Notes: a model not told the origin generated them from the letters alone. Counted from the first letter of the stretch, positions 6,473 through 14,966 are shown. The stretch is 16,568 nucleotides of DNA from Coemansia sp. RSA 922 (GCA_027577415.1 JANBQS010000500.1:1-16568); one strand, 5' to 3'. Numbers and translations are program-made.

Positions 6473-9421
6473 ATGTCTGAGCCCTTTTCCACAGAGTCTT
6501 TGGCGCCGAGTACCCCCGAGGAAGCCGTTCCGTCCAACAGCTCTCAGTCATCGACTATTGGGATGACTGATCCCGAAGACCTGGTAGTTCTAGAGTCCTC
6601 TCCCAACCGACCCGGATCCTCACGAACCGCCCGCCTCAAAGACTTGACTCGGCCAGACGGTAGTTCTGTGCCTTCATCTCGGCTGAGTTCCTTTTACTTT
6701 CGCGGCAAACAAGCCCAACAACTACTTGCAACTCCAAAGCCCACACACTCACCAACTCTGATATCATCGTCGCCACCAGCAGTAGCCAAGATCCGAACGC
6801 CTGTCGCTTCAGCAGCTCTGGATTTTACGCGCATGGGTATTTCCCCAAACAAGTTGGCACCAGCCGATTTCAGTAAAGCCATTGGCCAATTCAAGTGGAA
6901 TGGTGACGGTACTATTAACGACAGCGATGACGAGGATAGACTGGCGTCTTCTCGTACGTCTTCGCGTAAGCGTCTGGTATCAGAGCTGGATAGCCCAGAA
7001 GACGGGGCTGCGTATAAGCGCTCGACGCCTGTTTCTGTTATATCGTCTGACGATGATGACGATGGCGTGGAGATTGTTGCGGCGCCACAGCGTAAAGGCC
7101 GCTTGCTGCGCGGATCAAGGCCAGTCGCCTCGCCTATTGCTGTGCCTGAACATCCACCCTCTTCGCCATTGGTTCCGTCGTCAGTTGCTCAGCCGCTCGC
7201 CGCGCGCCCCGCCACTGCTGTGGGGCCGCGTAGGACTCTGGCTCGGCGTCCAGTGCCCGTTGACATTGACTCGGGCGACGATGAGGGCGACGACGACGAA
7301 GACGCAATTGAGGGCGGCAAATTCAAGCGCTCATTCGAGTCGATTGAGCCCCATGTACTGCAGCTGTTTAACGAGGGCACTGACGAGGAATTGATGGAGA
7401 AGACTGGCGCCACACCCGAAGAAGTAGTCATTGTCAAGGGGCTGCGGCCATTCGACGACATGGACTCAGTCGAGTACCTATTGCGCAAGACGCGTGGCGT
7501 GCGCTTGGCCATATTCAATCAGTACCGCGATGCAATTCTGGGCCACGCTGAAGTCGAGGCTGTCATTGCCCAGTGCGCGGGCATCTTTAACCAGCTTAAA
7601 TCGGCCATGAAGAGCGCCGGCGTCGAGAGCAACGAGGCTACGGGTGCCGTATCCATTTCCAAAGACATTACGCTGACGCAGCCCAAGATGATCTCCAGCG
7701 ACTATGCGCTCAAGCATTACCAGCTGGAGGGCGTGCAGTGGCTCGACTGCCTGCGCAACGCCAGTGCTTCGGGGATTTTGGCTGACGAGATGGGGCTGGG
7801 AAAGACCTTCCAGGTTATTGCCTTCCTGTGCAAGGGCATTGAGGAGGCTCGGGTGCGGGGACCGAGCATGGTTGTGTGTCCATCGTCGACGTTAGACAAT
7901 TGGCTGAACGAGTGCGCAAAGTTTGCGCCCTCATTACGCGTCGTCGCTTACTACGGGTCTCAGGCCGAGCGTATGGCGCTGCAAGCCCGGTATGAGGACG
8001 AGAGCGCGTACGATGTCCTAGTAACTACGTATAACGTTGCTACGGGTAATAAGATGGACCGGATATTCCTCAAGAAACGCCGGTTCCACTCGCTTATTCT
8101 CGATGAAGGACACATGGTGAAGAACTGTATGAGCTCTCGGTACAAATGGCTCATGCAAATCCGCACTCCCTTCCGCCTGTTGTTGACTGGTACGCCGTTG
8201 CAAAACAACTTGCAAGAGCTAGTCTCTTTGTTGACTTTTATTCTGCCACAAGTCTTCTCAGAGTCCCAGCCTATGCTCAGCCACGCCTTCAAGACTAAGC
8301 CAGGCGCAGCGACTGCTAAGCGTACGCTCACTGCTGGTGGCACAGAGTCCGACGATACTACGGTGGCGTCGTCGGTAGCTCCGTCAGGCGCCCAATCTCC
8401 CGCGCCGCAAGCTGCTGTTGGTCCTGTGGAAGCTCAGCATATTGGACAGGCCAAGACCTTGCTGCGTCCCTTTGTCTTGCGTCGGCGCAAGTGTGACGTG
8501 TTGAGTGATTTGCCCTCAAAGACCGAGATTATTGTGCGCCTCGATTTGACTGAATCTCAGCGCGCTCTTTATGACTCAATTGCGCCCGAAGATAATAGCG
8601 AGGACGTTACTGAAGCCGAAGCTATTCGCCTAAAGCTGATGCAATTGGATCCGGCCCAACTCGATATCGCCGAAACTGATACGTCGCGTGCTTTGAAGAC
8701 TCCGGGCGCCAGTTGGATCAGTACATTCATGAATATGCGTAAAGTAGCCGACCATCCTTTGCTACTACGTAATCGATACGATTTGCCGCAGCTCCAAAAG
8801 ATGGCCAAGGCGCTGTTGCGCGAGCCTGATTACGCCGATGCCGGGTACCAGTACGTGTTGGAGGACATGGAGGTATGTAGCGACTTTGAGCTACATCAGT
8901 TGTGCGAAAAGTATCCTCGGTCTATGCGGCAATTCAGACTCCCCGACGAGGCACTATTGGACTCGGCCAAGGTTCTGAAACTTCGCACAATAGTCGACGA
9001 GTGCATTGCAAAGGGCGAAAAATTACTGTTGTTTAGTCAGTTCACCTCTTTGCTCAACATATTGGAGGTCGTCTTCCGTATGTGGAACATTGAGTACTGT
9101 CGGTTGGACGGGTCGACTAAAGTCGATGAAAGACAGGCGATGATCGATGAGTTTAATCGGGACGGTAACCGACTCCCTGTATTTTTGCTGTCGACAAAGG
9201 CTGGTGGATTTGGAATCAATTTGACTTCGGCTAATGTCGTTGTTATTTACGACTCTGGTAATAATCCGTCAGAAGAACGTCAGGCGGAGGACCGCGCGCA
9301 TCGTGTGGGTCAGGTCAAGGATGTTCGCGTGTACAAGCTTATTGGCAATGGGACGATTGACGAAAGTATCTGGGAGAGTTCCAAATCCAAACTTTTAGTT
9401 GAGCATATGTTCTGGTTCTAA
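6473..9421 (+). CDS. fun30: Fun30/SMARCAD1-type SNF2 chromatin remodeling ATPase
   Basis: 982 aa from the first ATG at 6473; the earlier open frame has only a GTG. The N-terminal 290 residues are disordered, rich in Ser, Pro and acidic residues, with a SUMO-interaction-like VSVISSDDDDD (187-197). Residues about 294-365 match the pre-ATPase region of SMARCAD1 (RPFDDMDSVEYLLRKTRG). The ATPase starts near 420: motif I DEMGLGKT (438-445, K444), motif II DEGH (544-547), motif III TGTPLQNN (572-579), a lobe junction at LLRPFVLRRRK (663-673), motif V STKAGGFGINLTSANVVVIYD and motif VI QAEDRAHRVGQ (937-947). All helicase motifs are intact. Family members slide or edit nucleosomes in heterochromatin and promote DNA end resection. 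A Ser/Ala/Pro-rich insert of about 55 residues lies between motif III and lobe 2. The protein ends within about 20 residues of the ATPase core, shorter than SMARCAD1. I did not recognise a CUE domain. Confidence 0.95.
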   Translation: MSEPFSTESLAPSTPEEAVPSNSSQSSTIGMTDPEDLVVLESSPNRPGSSRTARLKDLTRPDGSSVPSSRLSSFYFRGKQAQQLLATPKPTHSPTLISSSPPAVAKIRTPVASAALDFTRMGISPNKLAPADFSKAIGQFKWNGDGTINDSDDEDRLASSRTSSRKRLVSELDSPEDGAAYKRSTPVSVISSDDDDDGVEIVAAPQRKGRLLRGSRPVASPIAVPEHPPSSPLVPSSVAQPLAARPATAVGPRRTLARRPVPVDIDSGDDEGDDDEDAIEGGKFKRSFESIEPHVLQLFNEGTDEELMEKTGATPEEVVIVKGLRPFDDMDSVEYLLRKTRGVRLAIFNQYRDAILGHAEVEAVIAQCAGIFNQLKSAMKSAGVESNEATGAVSISKDITLTQPKMISSDYALKHYQLEGVQWLDCLRNASASGILADEMGLGKTFQVIAFLCKGIEEARVRGPSMVVCPSSTLDNWLNECAKFAPSLRVVAYYGSQAERMALQARYEDESAYDVLVTTYNVATGNKMDRIFLKKRRFHSLILDEGHMVKNCMSSRYKWLMQIRTPFRLLLTGTPLQNNLQELVSLLTFILPQVFSESQPMLSHAFKTKPGAATAKRTLTAGGTESDDTTVASSVAPSGAQSPAPQAAVGPVEAQHIGQAKTLLRPFVLRRRKCDVLSDLPSKTEIIVRLDLTESQRALYDSIAPEDNSEDVTEAEAIRLKLMQLDPAQLDIAETDTSRALKTPGASWISTFMNMRKVADHPLLLRNRYDLPQLQKMAKALLREPDYADAGYQYVLEDMEVCSDFELHQLCEKYPRSMRQFRLPDEALLDSAKVLKLRTIVDECIAKGEKLLLFSQFTSLLNILEVVFRMWNIEYCRLDGSTKVDERQAMIDEFNRDGNRLPVFLLSTKAGGFGINLTSANVVVIYDSGNNPSEERQAEDRAHRVGQVKDVRVYKLIGNGTIDESIWESSKSKLLVEHMFWF

Positions 9422-9455
9422 GAGTTTAGAACTATGATTGAAGACCTACCAAGCA

Positions 9456-9461
9456 AATAAA
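9456..9461 (+). terminator. Polyadenylation signal of the SNF2 gene
   Basis: AATAAA lies 35 bp after the stop codon and is followed at 9475-9490 by a GT-rich stretch (gttgtgtgttggttt), the usual arrangement of a eukaryotic cleavage/polyadenylation site. Confidence 0.6.
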
Positions 9462-9555
9462 CTTGCATAAAAAAGTTGTGTGTTGGTTTATCTTTCTTTT
9501 TTGTATTTGCTTTTTGAAATACTTTGGAAGGAAATAAATCTTTTTTTTATTCGAT

Positions 9556-9861
9556 ATGCATAGGTGGTCTTCACAGCGTACACGTGTTGCCAGCGTAAAG
9601 AGCAAAAGGGGGTCAGAACCCTACCACATAATTCCGCTAAAATCACTACCCACTGAAGTGAGTGTGCCGAGCACCGACGACTTTATCGTACCTGGGTTTT
9701 ATGTCCGAAGCAAGATATCGAATGAAACTCACTTTGGTTGGTTGCCAAAGTTGGTAGCCAAGCATACGTACTGCATTCTAACAGTATTGATATGCCTCAT
9801 CATTACATTTGCACTTGTCATATATCTGTTAGTGGCTGAAAAGACCTTATTGCGTGAATAA
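9556..9861 (+). CDS. Hypothetical small single-span membrane protein, 101 aa
   Basis: An ATG-to-TAA frame between two clear plus-strand genes. The first 20 residues are basic (R8, R10, K15, K17, R18), residues 21-70 are polar, and 71-93 form one strong hydrophobic helix (ILTVLICLIITFALVIYLLV region). A short charged tail, AEKTLLRE, follows. There is no N-terminal signal peptide, so the topology suggests a tail-anchored or type II protein with a mostly cytosolic N-terminus. An NET sequon lies at 56-58. The stop codon overlaps an AATAAA signal (9857-9862). I do not recognise the family. An AT-rich 134-bp spacer separates it from the SNF2 gene. The clean membrane helix and the gene-like spacing are the evidence that it is real. 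Confidence 0.6.
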   Translation: MHRWSSQRTRVASVKSKRGSEPYHIIPLKSLPTEVSVPSTDDFIVPGFYVRSKISNETHFGWLPKLVAKHTYCILTVLICLIITFALVIYLLVAEKTLLRE

Positions 9862-10221
9862 AAAGATTGGTGTCAGTTTATTGTTTGAAAGGAAAAAAAA
9901 AAATCCTTTTCTTTGATGCAGGAAAGACATGGTAGTGTGCATTCGTGATTCGCAAAAAATTCTTGTTCCTTTTTTGGTTGCAAAAGAAAAAAATTCGATT
10001 GTTCTTTAGACTTTGCAGAGAAAGACACAAACGCTCCCACCTCTTCATTTTAATCATGTACTGGCGATCCCAAAGACACCAAAGTGTGGAAAATGAAAAG
10101 AAAGAATGTATTAAAGAGTATTTCACCTACCTTTTTGTATATAAATACTCTTATTCTATTCTTTCTCTTTATTCCCATCGCCCAGTTCCTGTTGCTTAAT
10201 TATATATTCTATATTGTTATA
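9862..10221 (+). promoter_or_regulatory. Intergenic promoter of the 7TM gene
   Basis: 360 bp without a convincing gene. It starts with the AATAAA overlapping the previous stop, then a short inverted repeat (AAAGGA 9888-9893, TCCTTT 9904-9909) around an A-run. The second half is A/T-rich. In-frame codons upstream of 10222, including an ATG at 10093, run back into the TATA box and are treated as promoter and leader. Confidence 0.5.
10138..10147 (+). promoter_or_regulatory. TATA box of the 7TM gene
   Basis: TATATAAATA lies 75-85 bp upstream of the chosen ATG at 10222, followed by a pyrimidine-rich stretch suited to transcription initiation. It argues that translation starts at 10222 and not at the upstream in-frame ATG at 10093. 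Confidence 0.65.
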
Positions 10222-11271
10222 ATGACTAGTACCCATGGGATATTGGGAGACTGGTCTATTGCCAGCTATGCTCTCAGTATATCATCGATAATCACATCCG
10301 CCATTTGCGTTTTTGCTGTAATCGGCTACATATCTTGGGATCGCTTATACCTGAGCCGCACATCGTTTCGACTAAGCGGCAGTATCGCCGCCTCCAGCCT
10401 CGTGTCCTCTGCTTGCCGTCTATGCACCTACCACAGTGGATTCATGGCTAGACAAACGAGTACCCGTTTGCGGATCCTCTATTGGCTACAATCAGCAGGC
10501 GACCTCTCTGTGATATTTCTCGCCATGTCTATATCGCTTCATTTACTGCTTACGGTATTAATGCGTAAGCTGTATATTGCTCGTCGACTTCAGCAATGGT
10601 ACGAAGTTATTTGCATATTCTTGGCTCTACTTATCTCACATCCCATTTTGTACATGTATAAGGTGGAGTGGGATGGGCAGATGCTCTTATTTGATGGGAT
10701 ATTGCCTCTATACCGGAAGAGCCAGTGGCCTGCTTATTTGGCGTGGATTATGCTCGGAATTGTCTTTTGTCTGTGCGCGTCGATTGGCGTGGTGTATATT
10801 TTAAAGGTGTCGCCGCCCGTTATCGGTAAACATAATAGTTCTATTAGTAGTGGGCCGCGCACACCCAGTGCTTCGGAGCGTAGTGCAACATGGGAGGAAC
10901 TCACATTATCGCCAATACGCGGCCAAAACAACGACGGTATGCAGTCCATTGCACTACGTATCGCCTGCTACGGATCCATTCCCTTAATAACGCAGCTGTG
11001 GTCAGTGATTTGTAACTTGTCGCCATCTGCTACGTGGATTTATGGAATGGCGTACACAATGCCTAGCACTACGGGCATCCTGTGCCTGTTGCTTTTAGTC
11101 AGTAACCCAGCATGGGACGAAGACCGGCACCGTCTCCGTGATATGATTAGATACTGGGGCAAGGACAGAAGAGGAAGAGACGAATTGCGTTTGGACTTTG
11201 CGAAACTAGACGCATCTACTATTCATTTGTCGCCATACCAGTCACGCCAGTGTAGTGTTAGTAATGAGTAA
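10222..11271 (+). CDS. Seven-transmembrane G-protein-coupled receptor-like protein
   Basis: 349 aa from the ATG downstream of the TATA box. Seven hydrophobic segments are visible at roughly 15-37, 50-68, 87-113, 127-146, 170-195, 242-266 and 272-294. The loop between TM5 and TM6 (about 196-241) is long and Ser/Pro/Thr-rich, and the C-terminal tail (295-349) is charged, as in fungal receptors of the Git3/cAMP-receptor-like group that couple to G proteins. SNPAW at 294-298, at the end of TM7, is reminiscent of the NP motif of receptors. Loop cysteines that would mark a classical disulfide are not obvious. Ligand and G-protein partner cannot be read from sequence. An upstream ATG at 10093 would add a basic start and one extra hydrophobic segment (8 spans); I consider it leader. 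It converges on the acyl-CoA synthetase with 17 bp between stops. Confidence 0.72.
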   Translation: MTSTHGILGDWSIASYALSISSIITSAICVFAVIGYISWDRLYLSRTSFRLSGSIAASSLVSSACRLCTYHSGFMARQTSTRLRILYWLQSAGDLSVIFLAMSISLHLLLTVLMRKLYIARRLQQWYEVICIFLALLISHPILYMYKVEWDGQMLLFDGILPLYRKSQWPAYLAWIMLGIVFCLCASIGVVYILKVSPPVIGKHNSSISSGPRTPSASERSATWEELTLSPIRGQNNDGMQSIALRIACYGSIPLITQLWSVICNLSPSATWIYGMAYTMPSTTGILCLLLLVSNPAWDEDRHRLRDMIRYWGKDRRGRDELRLDFAKLDASTIHLSPYQSRQCSVSNE

Positions 11272-11288
11272 TTTAATATATATAAAAA

Positions 11289-13322
11289 CTATTGCTTGGA
11301 TTTGTTGTTTATTGACCGGTACATGTCGTCGATCTGCTTGCGGTAGTACTCTTTTGCCACGTTGCGCTTGAGTTTGAACGTTGAGGTCAATAGCTTATTG
11401 CCCTCGATATCAAATGGTTCGGCCTCGCAATAGATCTGACAGACAATCTCGAATCCTTGCAATTTAGACTCTCTTCCAAGCTTACGCAGCTCGACCAAAA
11501 GTGCGCCAACGACAAGCTCGTCAGCACACAAGTCGCCAAAACTGGCCTGAGAGTTGCCCGAGATCTTGCGCGCCCAGGGCAGGAACGTTTCGGGGTCCGG
11601 CACGACGACAGCTACGAGCTTGGACTGTAGCGAATCGCCATGTACAAAAATATTTTGGACAAGCGGGCACCGCGAATAAACAGTCTCTAGGTACTCTACA
11701 GCGACATACTCGCCCTGAGCCAATTTGAGAATATTCTTACGACGGTCGATGATCTTCAAGTTTCCGTCCTCCTCAAACTGCCCAATGTCACCAGTGATCA
11801 GCCACTCGCCCTCCATTGTCGCTTGGGTCTTTTCTGGCTCCTTATAGTATCCCTTAAACACGTGTTTGGCACGGATCAGGAGCTCGCCTCGGGGACACGG
11901 GGTATCAGTAGACAAGTAGCCCATTTCAGGTACATCACGCAGACGTAGTTCGACGCCCAAGTATGGTACGCCGACATGGCCAGCGCGCTTCGAATCGGGA
12001 GGAGTGAGGGTCGTCGTTGCGTTACACTCGGTAGCCGCATAACCCTCGACAAAGGCGGTGGCTAGGGCGACGCGCAAAAAGTTCAATACCTTGTGGTCAA
12101 TGGGCGCACTACCCGAGATAAGTAGTTCAAGGCGGCCGCCAAAGAACTCCCTGATCTTGTTACACACTAGACGGTCCCAGAGCGCGTGCTTGAACCCTTG
12201 GCCGGCCTCCAAGCGCTCAAGCTTTTGCTTAATAGCAGTGCGAGTGATAACACCCCTTATCCCTGGTGCGTGGATGGTAGCAGCAGCAATCCGGTCGTAG
12301 ATACGGTTAAACAGGCGTGGTACGCCCGCCAATACAGTTGGACGGAGTGCTTGTGCGTCGTTGACGATGTTTAGAACATCACCAGAGTAGAAGCCAACAC
12401 TACCACCGGCCAGCAAGCCGACATAAACGACGATACGCTCAAAGCAGTGCGCCATGGGCAAGAACGACAAATACACGGGCTTGTCGACTGGCATGGAGTG
12501 GTGAGAGAGCATAGCCGCGTACGTGTAGCTCTCATGCGTGCTCATCACGCCCTTGGGCTCGCCAGTAGTCCCCGACGTATAGCAAATAGTGCACAAGTCG
12601 TCGGGCAGAGGAGGACGAGGCAAAGTCGGGTTGGCCGTGCCCATTTCTAGTACCTGCGGCACATCCAACAGCACGACGCCCATCGACTCGGCCCACTCGT
12701 GCAACACGCGCACTGAATTGACCGTGAATGGCAGTGATACGGGGTTCTTGCCGTGCAGAGCAAAGTCATCCATAGATATAATGACCTTGAGTCCAGGCAT
12801 ACGGTCCTTGAGCTTGAGCAGCTTGGGAATCTTATCTATAGAGCACACAATAACAGAGACTTCGGCGTGGTTCATAATAAACTCCACAGACTCTGCTCCC
12901 AGCGTATCGTACAGGGCAACTGAGTAGCGCCGCGACCTGAATCCAGCCGCCTCTGCTAACATCCATTCAGCACGGTTAATAGAGTAAATCCCTAGTGGCT
13001 CTTGGTCTCCCTCGTGGCCGTCTTCCTTTGGTGCGTACTTTTGGTAGACTATGTCTAGACCAGATCCAAAGTCGTCGATGAGCTTGCTCGCCTCAGTCGT
13101 GTTGGTCCACTCGTACTCTCCAAACGTGCGAGTCACGGCATCGAACTTGCGAGTACCAATAAATGGGGCGTCTGGGAATAGCCGCAAGCACCTCTGTAGT
13201 ATCTCGTAGAGCGTGGTGACGCCATCATAGTCGTTGACTAGCTTTCCGTCTCTGAACGTGCCGTTGCGCATGATCGCCGAGTACCCTGGCTGGGCCGAGT
13301 TTGGAACCAAGTACGACTTCAT
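11289..13322 (-). CDS. Long-chain acyl-CoA synthetase (AMP-forming)
   Basis: 677 aa, close to the usual length of fungal long-chain acyl-CoA synthetases (about 690-700). It activates fatty acids: fatty acid plus ATP plus CoA gives acyl-CoA, AMP and diphosphate. Motifs in order: P-loop YTSGTTGEPKGVM (248-260), the A5-like GYAATE (427-432), WLITGDIGQFEEDGNLKIIDR (507-527) with the adenylate-binding TGD, and the fatty-acyl signature with RRKNILKLAQGEYVAVEYLE (527-546). The sequence LGIYSINRAEWMLAE near 110-124 is typical of the long-chain (Faa/ACSL) branch. There is no signal peptide and no C-terminal peroxisomal signal (ends NKSKQ), so cytosolic or membrane-associated action is likely. Chain-length preference is inferred from the family. 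Confidence 0.95.
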   Translation of the reverse strand: MKSYLVPNSAQPGYSAIMRNGTFRDGKLVNDYDGVTTLYEILQRCLRLFPDAPFIGTRKFDAVTRTFGEYEWTNTTEASKLIDDFGSGLDIVYQKYAPKEDGHEGDQEPLGIYSINRAEWMLAEAAGFRSRRYSVALYDTLGAESVEFIMNHAEVSVIVCSIDKIPKLLKLKDRMPGLKVIISMDDFALHGKNPVSLPFTVNSVRVLHEWAESMGVVLLDVPQVLEMGTANPTLPRPPLPDDLCTICYTSGTTGEPKGVMSTHESYTYAAMLSHHSMPVDKPVYLSFLPMAHCFERIVVYVGLLAGGSVGFYSGDVLNIVNDAQALRPTVLAGVPRLFNRIYDRIAAATIHAPGIRGVITRTAIKQKLERLEAGQGFKHALWDRLVCNKIREFFGGRLELLISGSAPIDHKVLNFLRVALATAFVEGYAATECNATTTLTPPDSKRAGHVGVPYLGVELRLRDVPEMGYLSTDTPCPRGELLIRAKHVFKGYYKEPEKTQATMEGEWLITGDIGQFEEDGNLKIIDRRKNILKLAQGEYVAVEYLETVYSRCPLVQNIFVHGDSLQSKLVAVVVPDPETFLPWARKISGNSQASFGDLCADELVVGALLVELRKLGRESKLQGFEIVCQIYCEAEPFDIEGNKLLTSTFKLKRNVAKEYYRKQIDDMYRSINNKSKQ

Positions 13323-13451
13323 GGTGGGTATGATCGAGACAGCAGTAGTTTGAGTTGAAGTGGTAACGAATTCAATTCAGTGCCCTTGACAAAAAAAAAG
13401 AGAGAGCTGATGACTAGGAAGAAATGAGTGATATCAGGACAAAGGTTGTCC

Positions 13452-13460
13452 TTTATAAAA
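13452..13460 (-). promoter_or_regulatory. TATA box of the acyl-CoA synthetase gene
   Basis: TTTATAAA on either strand, about 130 bp upstream of the ATG at 13322 and in the only spacer available as its promoter. Confidence 0.5.
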
Positions 13461-13483
13461 GGCAGATATAGAAGCTGACCGGA

Positions 13484-13498
13484 AATAATAATAATAAT
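13484..13498. repeat. AAT trinucleotide microsatellite
   Basis: Five perfect tandem AAT units, followed by AAA, in non-coding DNA upstream of the acyl-CoA synthetase promoter. Confidence 0.85.
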
Positions 13499-13828
13499 AA
13501 AGGTGGCGTAAGGGATGAATGCCAGACGAGGCGTGAGAGGCAAAGTGGCCAACCGCATGGCAAGGCGCATTTGTCCCTTTCACCCCCACATCCGCCTCAC
13601 ATTTAGACCTGCGCAGTGGAGGCGCATTGAGATAGATACAGGCGGGATTTCCCACAGCATGTGTAAACATGCACACTCTATGCATGCACATCCCCTATGT
13701 ATTGCCGAGCAAGGATAGTTACTAGGCGGTAAGCAAAACAAAGGCTTACAGGATATAGAATAATTATAGAGTTCCAGAACGTCACATGTACAGAGGAAAT
13801 CCCCAGAAACAAAATCTAGTCTTGTGAT

Positions 13829-14136
13829 ATGGCAATGCCAAACACTAATATCAGTAAACGGAGTTGCTCTTCGCTCCGAGCACCGAGCCCCACACAGCTC
13901 TTTTGTCTGCATGTGTCAGTGATCTCTACCATGTCCTGGCGCTTGTATATGTGTTTTATAATCAGTCTGTGGCTGCTCAGCTGCACCCGACAACACCTGA
14001 TACTCCCGTTGCCTTAACTAGCAAAGATGAAGAATATAAAGATATGAATGATGCTGACACAGAAGAGGGACCTGTCAACGACTTGTGGTCTGAAGCCAAC
14101 CCTGATTGCATTCAATCCATTTGCTCGAGCATCTAA
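13829..14136 (+). pseudogene. Possible small secreted protein gene, open in two overlapping frames
   Basis: One frame runs 13829-14017 from an ATG. Its internal ATG at 13931 begins a signal-peptide-like segment (MSWRLYMCFIISLWLLSC), but it stops at 14017. A second frame, without any ATG of its own, runs to a TAA at 14134-14136. It encodes an acidic, Pro/Thr- and then Asp/Glu-rich tail containing KDEEYKDMNDADTEEGPVND and ending CIQSICSSI. The arrangement looks like a signal peptide in one frame and a mature domain in the other, which would mean a frameshift, a sequencing error or an unrecognised intron. A 53-nt GT-AG intron at 13913-13965 would join the frames in phase, but it has a poor donor (GTGTCA) and would remove the signal-like segment. 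I do not recognise the product. It may also be non-coding. Confidence 0.25.
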
Positions 14137-14333
14137 AAAAATAACAAAGTATTTTTATATTTTGTAAAACTAACAAACACGATACACCAAGACAGTACCG
14201 GTCGCATACTGTTAATGTCGTATGCCACAACACCTGGAGGCCACTAGTGCTCTCTTTCATTTATTATATTATTTATTTAGCCAATAGTGTAAACTACAAG
14301 GAATATATGATATGTTATTGTAAACTATTTAGG

Positions 14334-14840
14334 CTAATCTATCTTTGTTACTCCATCAATAGCTATCGTAACAGGAAACTTGCCTTCATACGTGAATATT
14401 TCTTCGTCGTCATATTTTTTGCTGTTGTGTACGGCATTGTGATCATTAAAGTACTTTATCAGCTTGGCATCATCTAAATCACTGTTGAACAATATTCTTA
14501 AAGGATTCTTAGCAGAACCAGCATTACCATATTCATATGTTATGTCATCATTTGTGGGATCGCCAGGATAGCGGTATACATAAAAAATACCAGCTGAGAA
14601 AACACTTTCACCTGGTTCAGTCATTTCATCAAGATTGTCGAGGTCTGACTTTTGATAAATATTAGCAGCGGTACCAACACCCATTGCTGTCGCGATTGCT
14701 GGGGATATTTTAGCTGCAAAGTCATTTATGCTGATGAATATACTTCCATCTAAACTATAGTTGCCTACGTAGTGTACTACTATGTTATCCTTGTCATTAC
14801 ATCTAGCCGTATAAATCTTTGCTGTGTACATTTTGGACAT
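14334..14840 (-). CDS. Orphan acidic protein, 168 aa, family not recognised
   Basis: A single frame from ATG at 14840 (another ATG three codons later at 14831) to TAG at 14334. There is no signal peptide and no membrane span, and the composition is acidic with many Asp, Asn and Tyr. Short alternating hydrophobic stretches (YTAKIYTARC 5-14, NIVVHYVGNY 19-28, SIFISI 33-38, AGIFYVYRY 83-91, FPVTIAIDGV 155-164) suggest a largely beta structure. A small Ala/Gly-rich segment lies at 46-60. A good TATA box lies about 130 bp upstream. AT-leaning codons contrast with the biased codons of the glycolytic gene. It sits in a gene-poor stretch between the fatty-acid gene and the protease-like gene, so it is probably a lineage-restricted accessory gene. 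I can assign no function. Confidence 0.6.
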   Translation of the reverse strand: MSKMYTAKIYTARCNDKDNIVVHYVGNYSLDGSIFISINDFAAKISPAIATAMGVGTAANIYQKSDLDNLDEMTEPGESVFSAGIFYVYRYPGDPTNDDITYEYGNAGSAKNPLRILFNSDLDDAKLIKYFNDHNAVHNSKKYDDEEIFTYEGKFPVTIAIDGVTKID

Positions 14841-14966
14841 GATTGGAAAACTTCAAGTGTTGTTTGGATAGAGTAAGCTAAATATGTAGGGTGCAAATAA
14901 GCAATGAGGGGGGGGATGAGACAGTAGAGCTTTTTGTCCAGCATCCACTCCCTGCAGAGGGCGGGC

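Larger units (their letters stand above)
13323..13828. promoter_or_regulatory. Upstream region of the acyl-CoA synthetase gene, no other gene seen
   Basis: About 500 bp. Besides the TATA box it holds a run of AAT repeats (13484-13498), a perfect inverted repeat GCATGT-gtaa-ACATGC at 13657-13672 that contains a forkhead-type GTAAACA, a palindrome TGCATGCA at 13681-13688, and a CCCCT element at 13692-13696. Open frames here are short, Cys/His-rich and mutually overlapping, without family resemblance. Confidence 0.4.

Noticed and set aside
10093..10221. Upstream in-frame ATG adding an eighth hydrophobic segment to the 7TM protein
   Set aside because: It lies upstream of the TATA box, so it should not be in the mRNA. 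The ATG at 10222 gives a standard seven-span protein.
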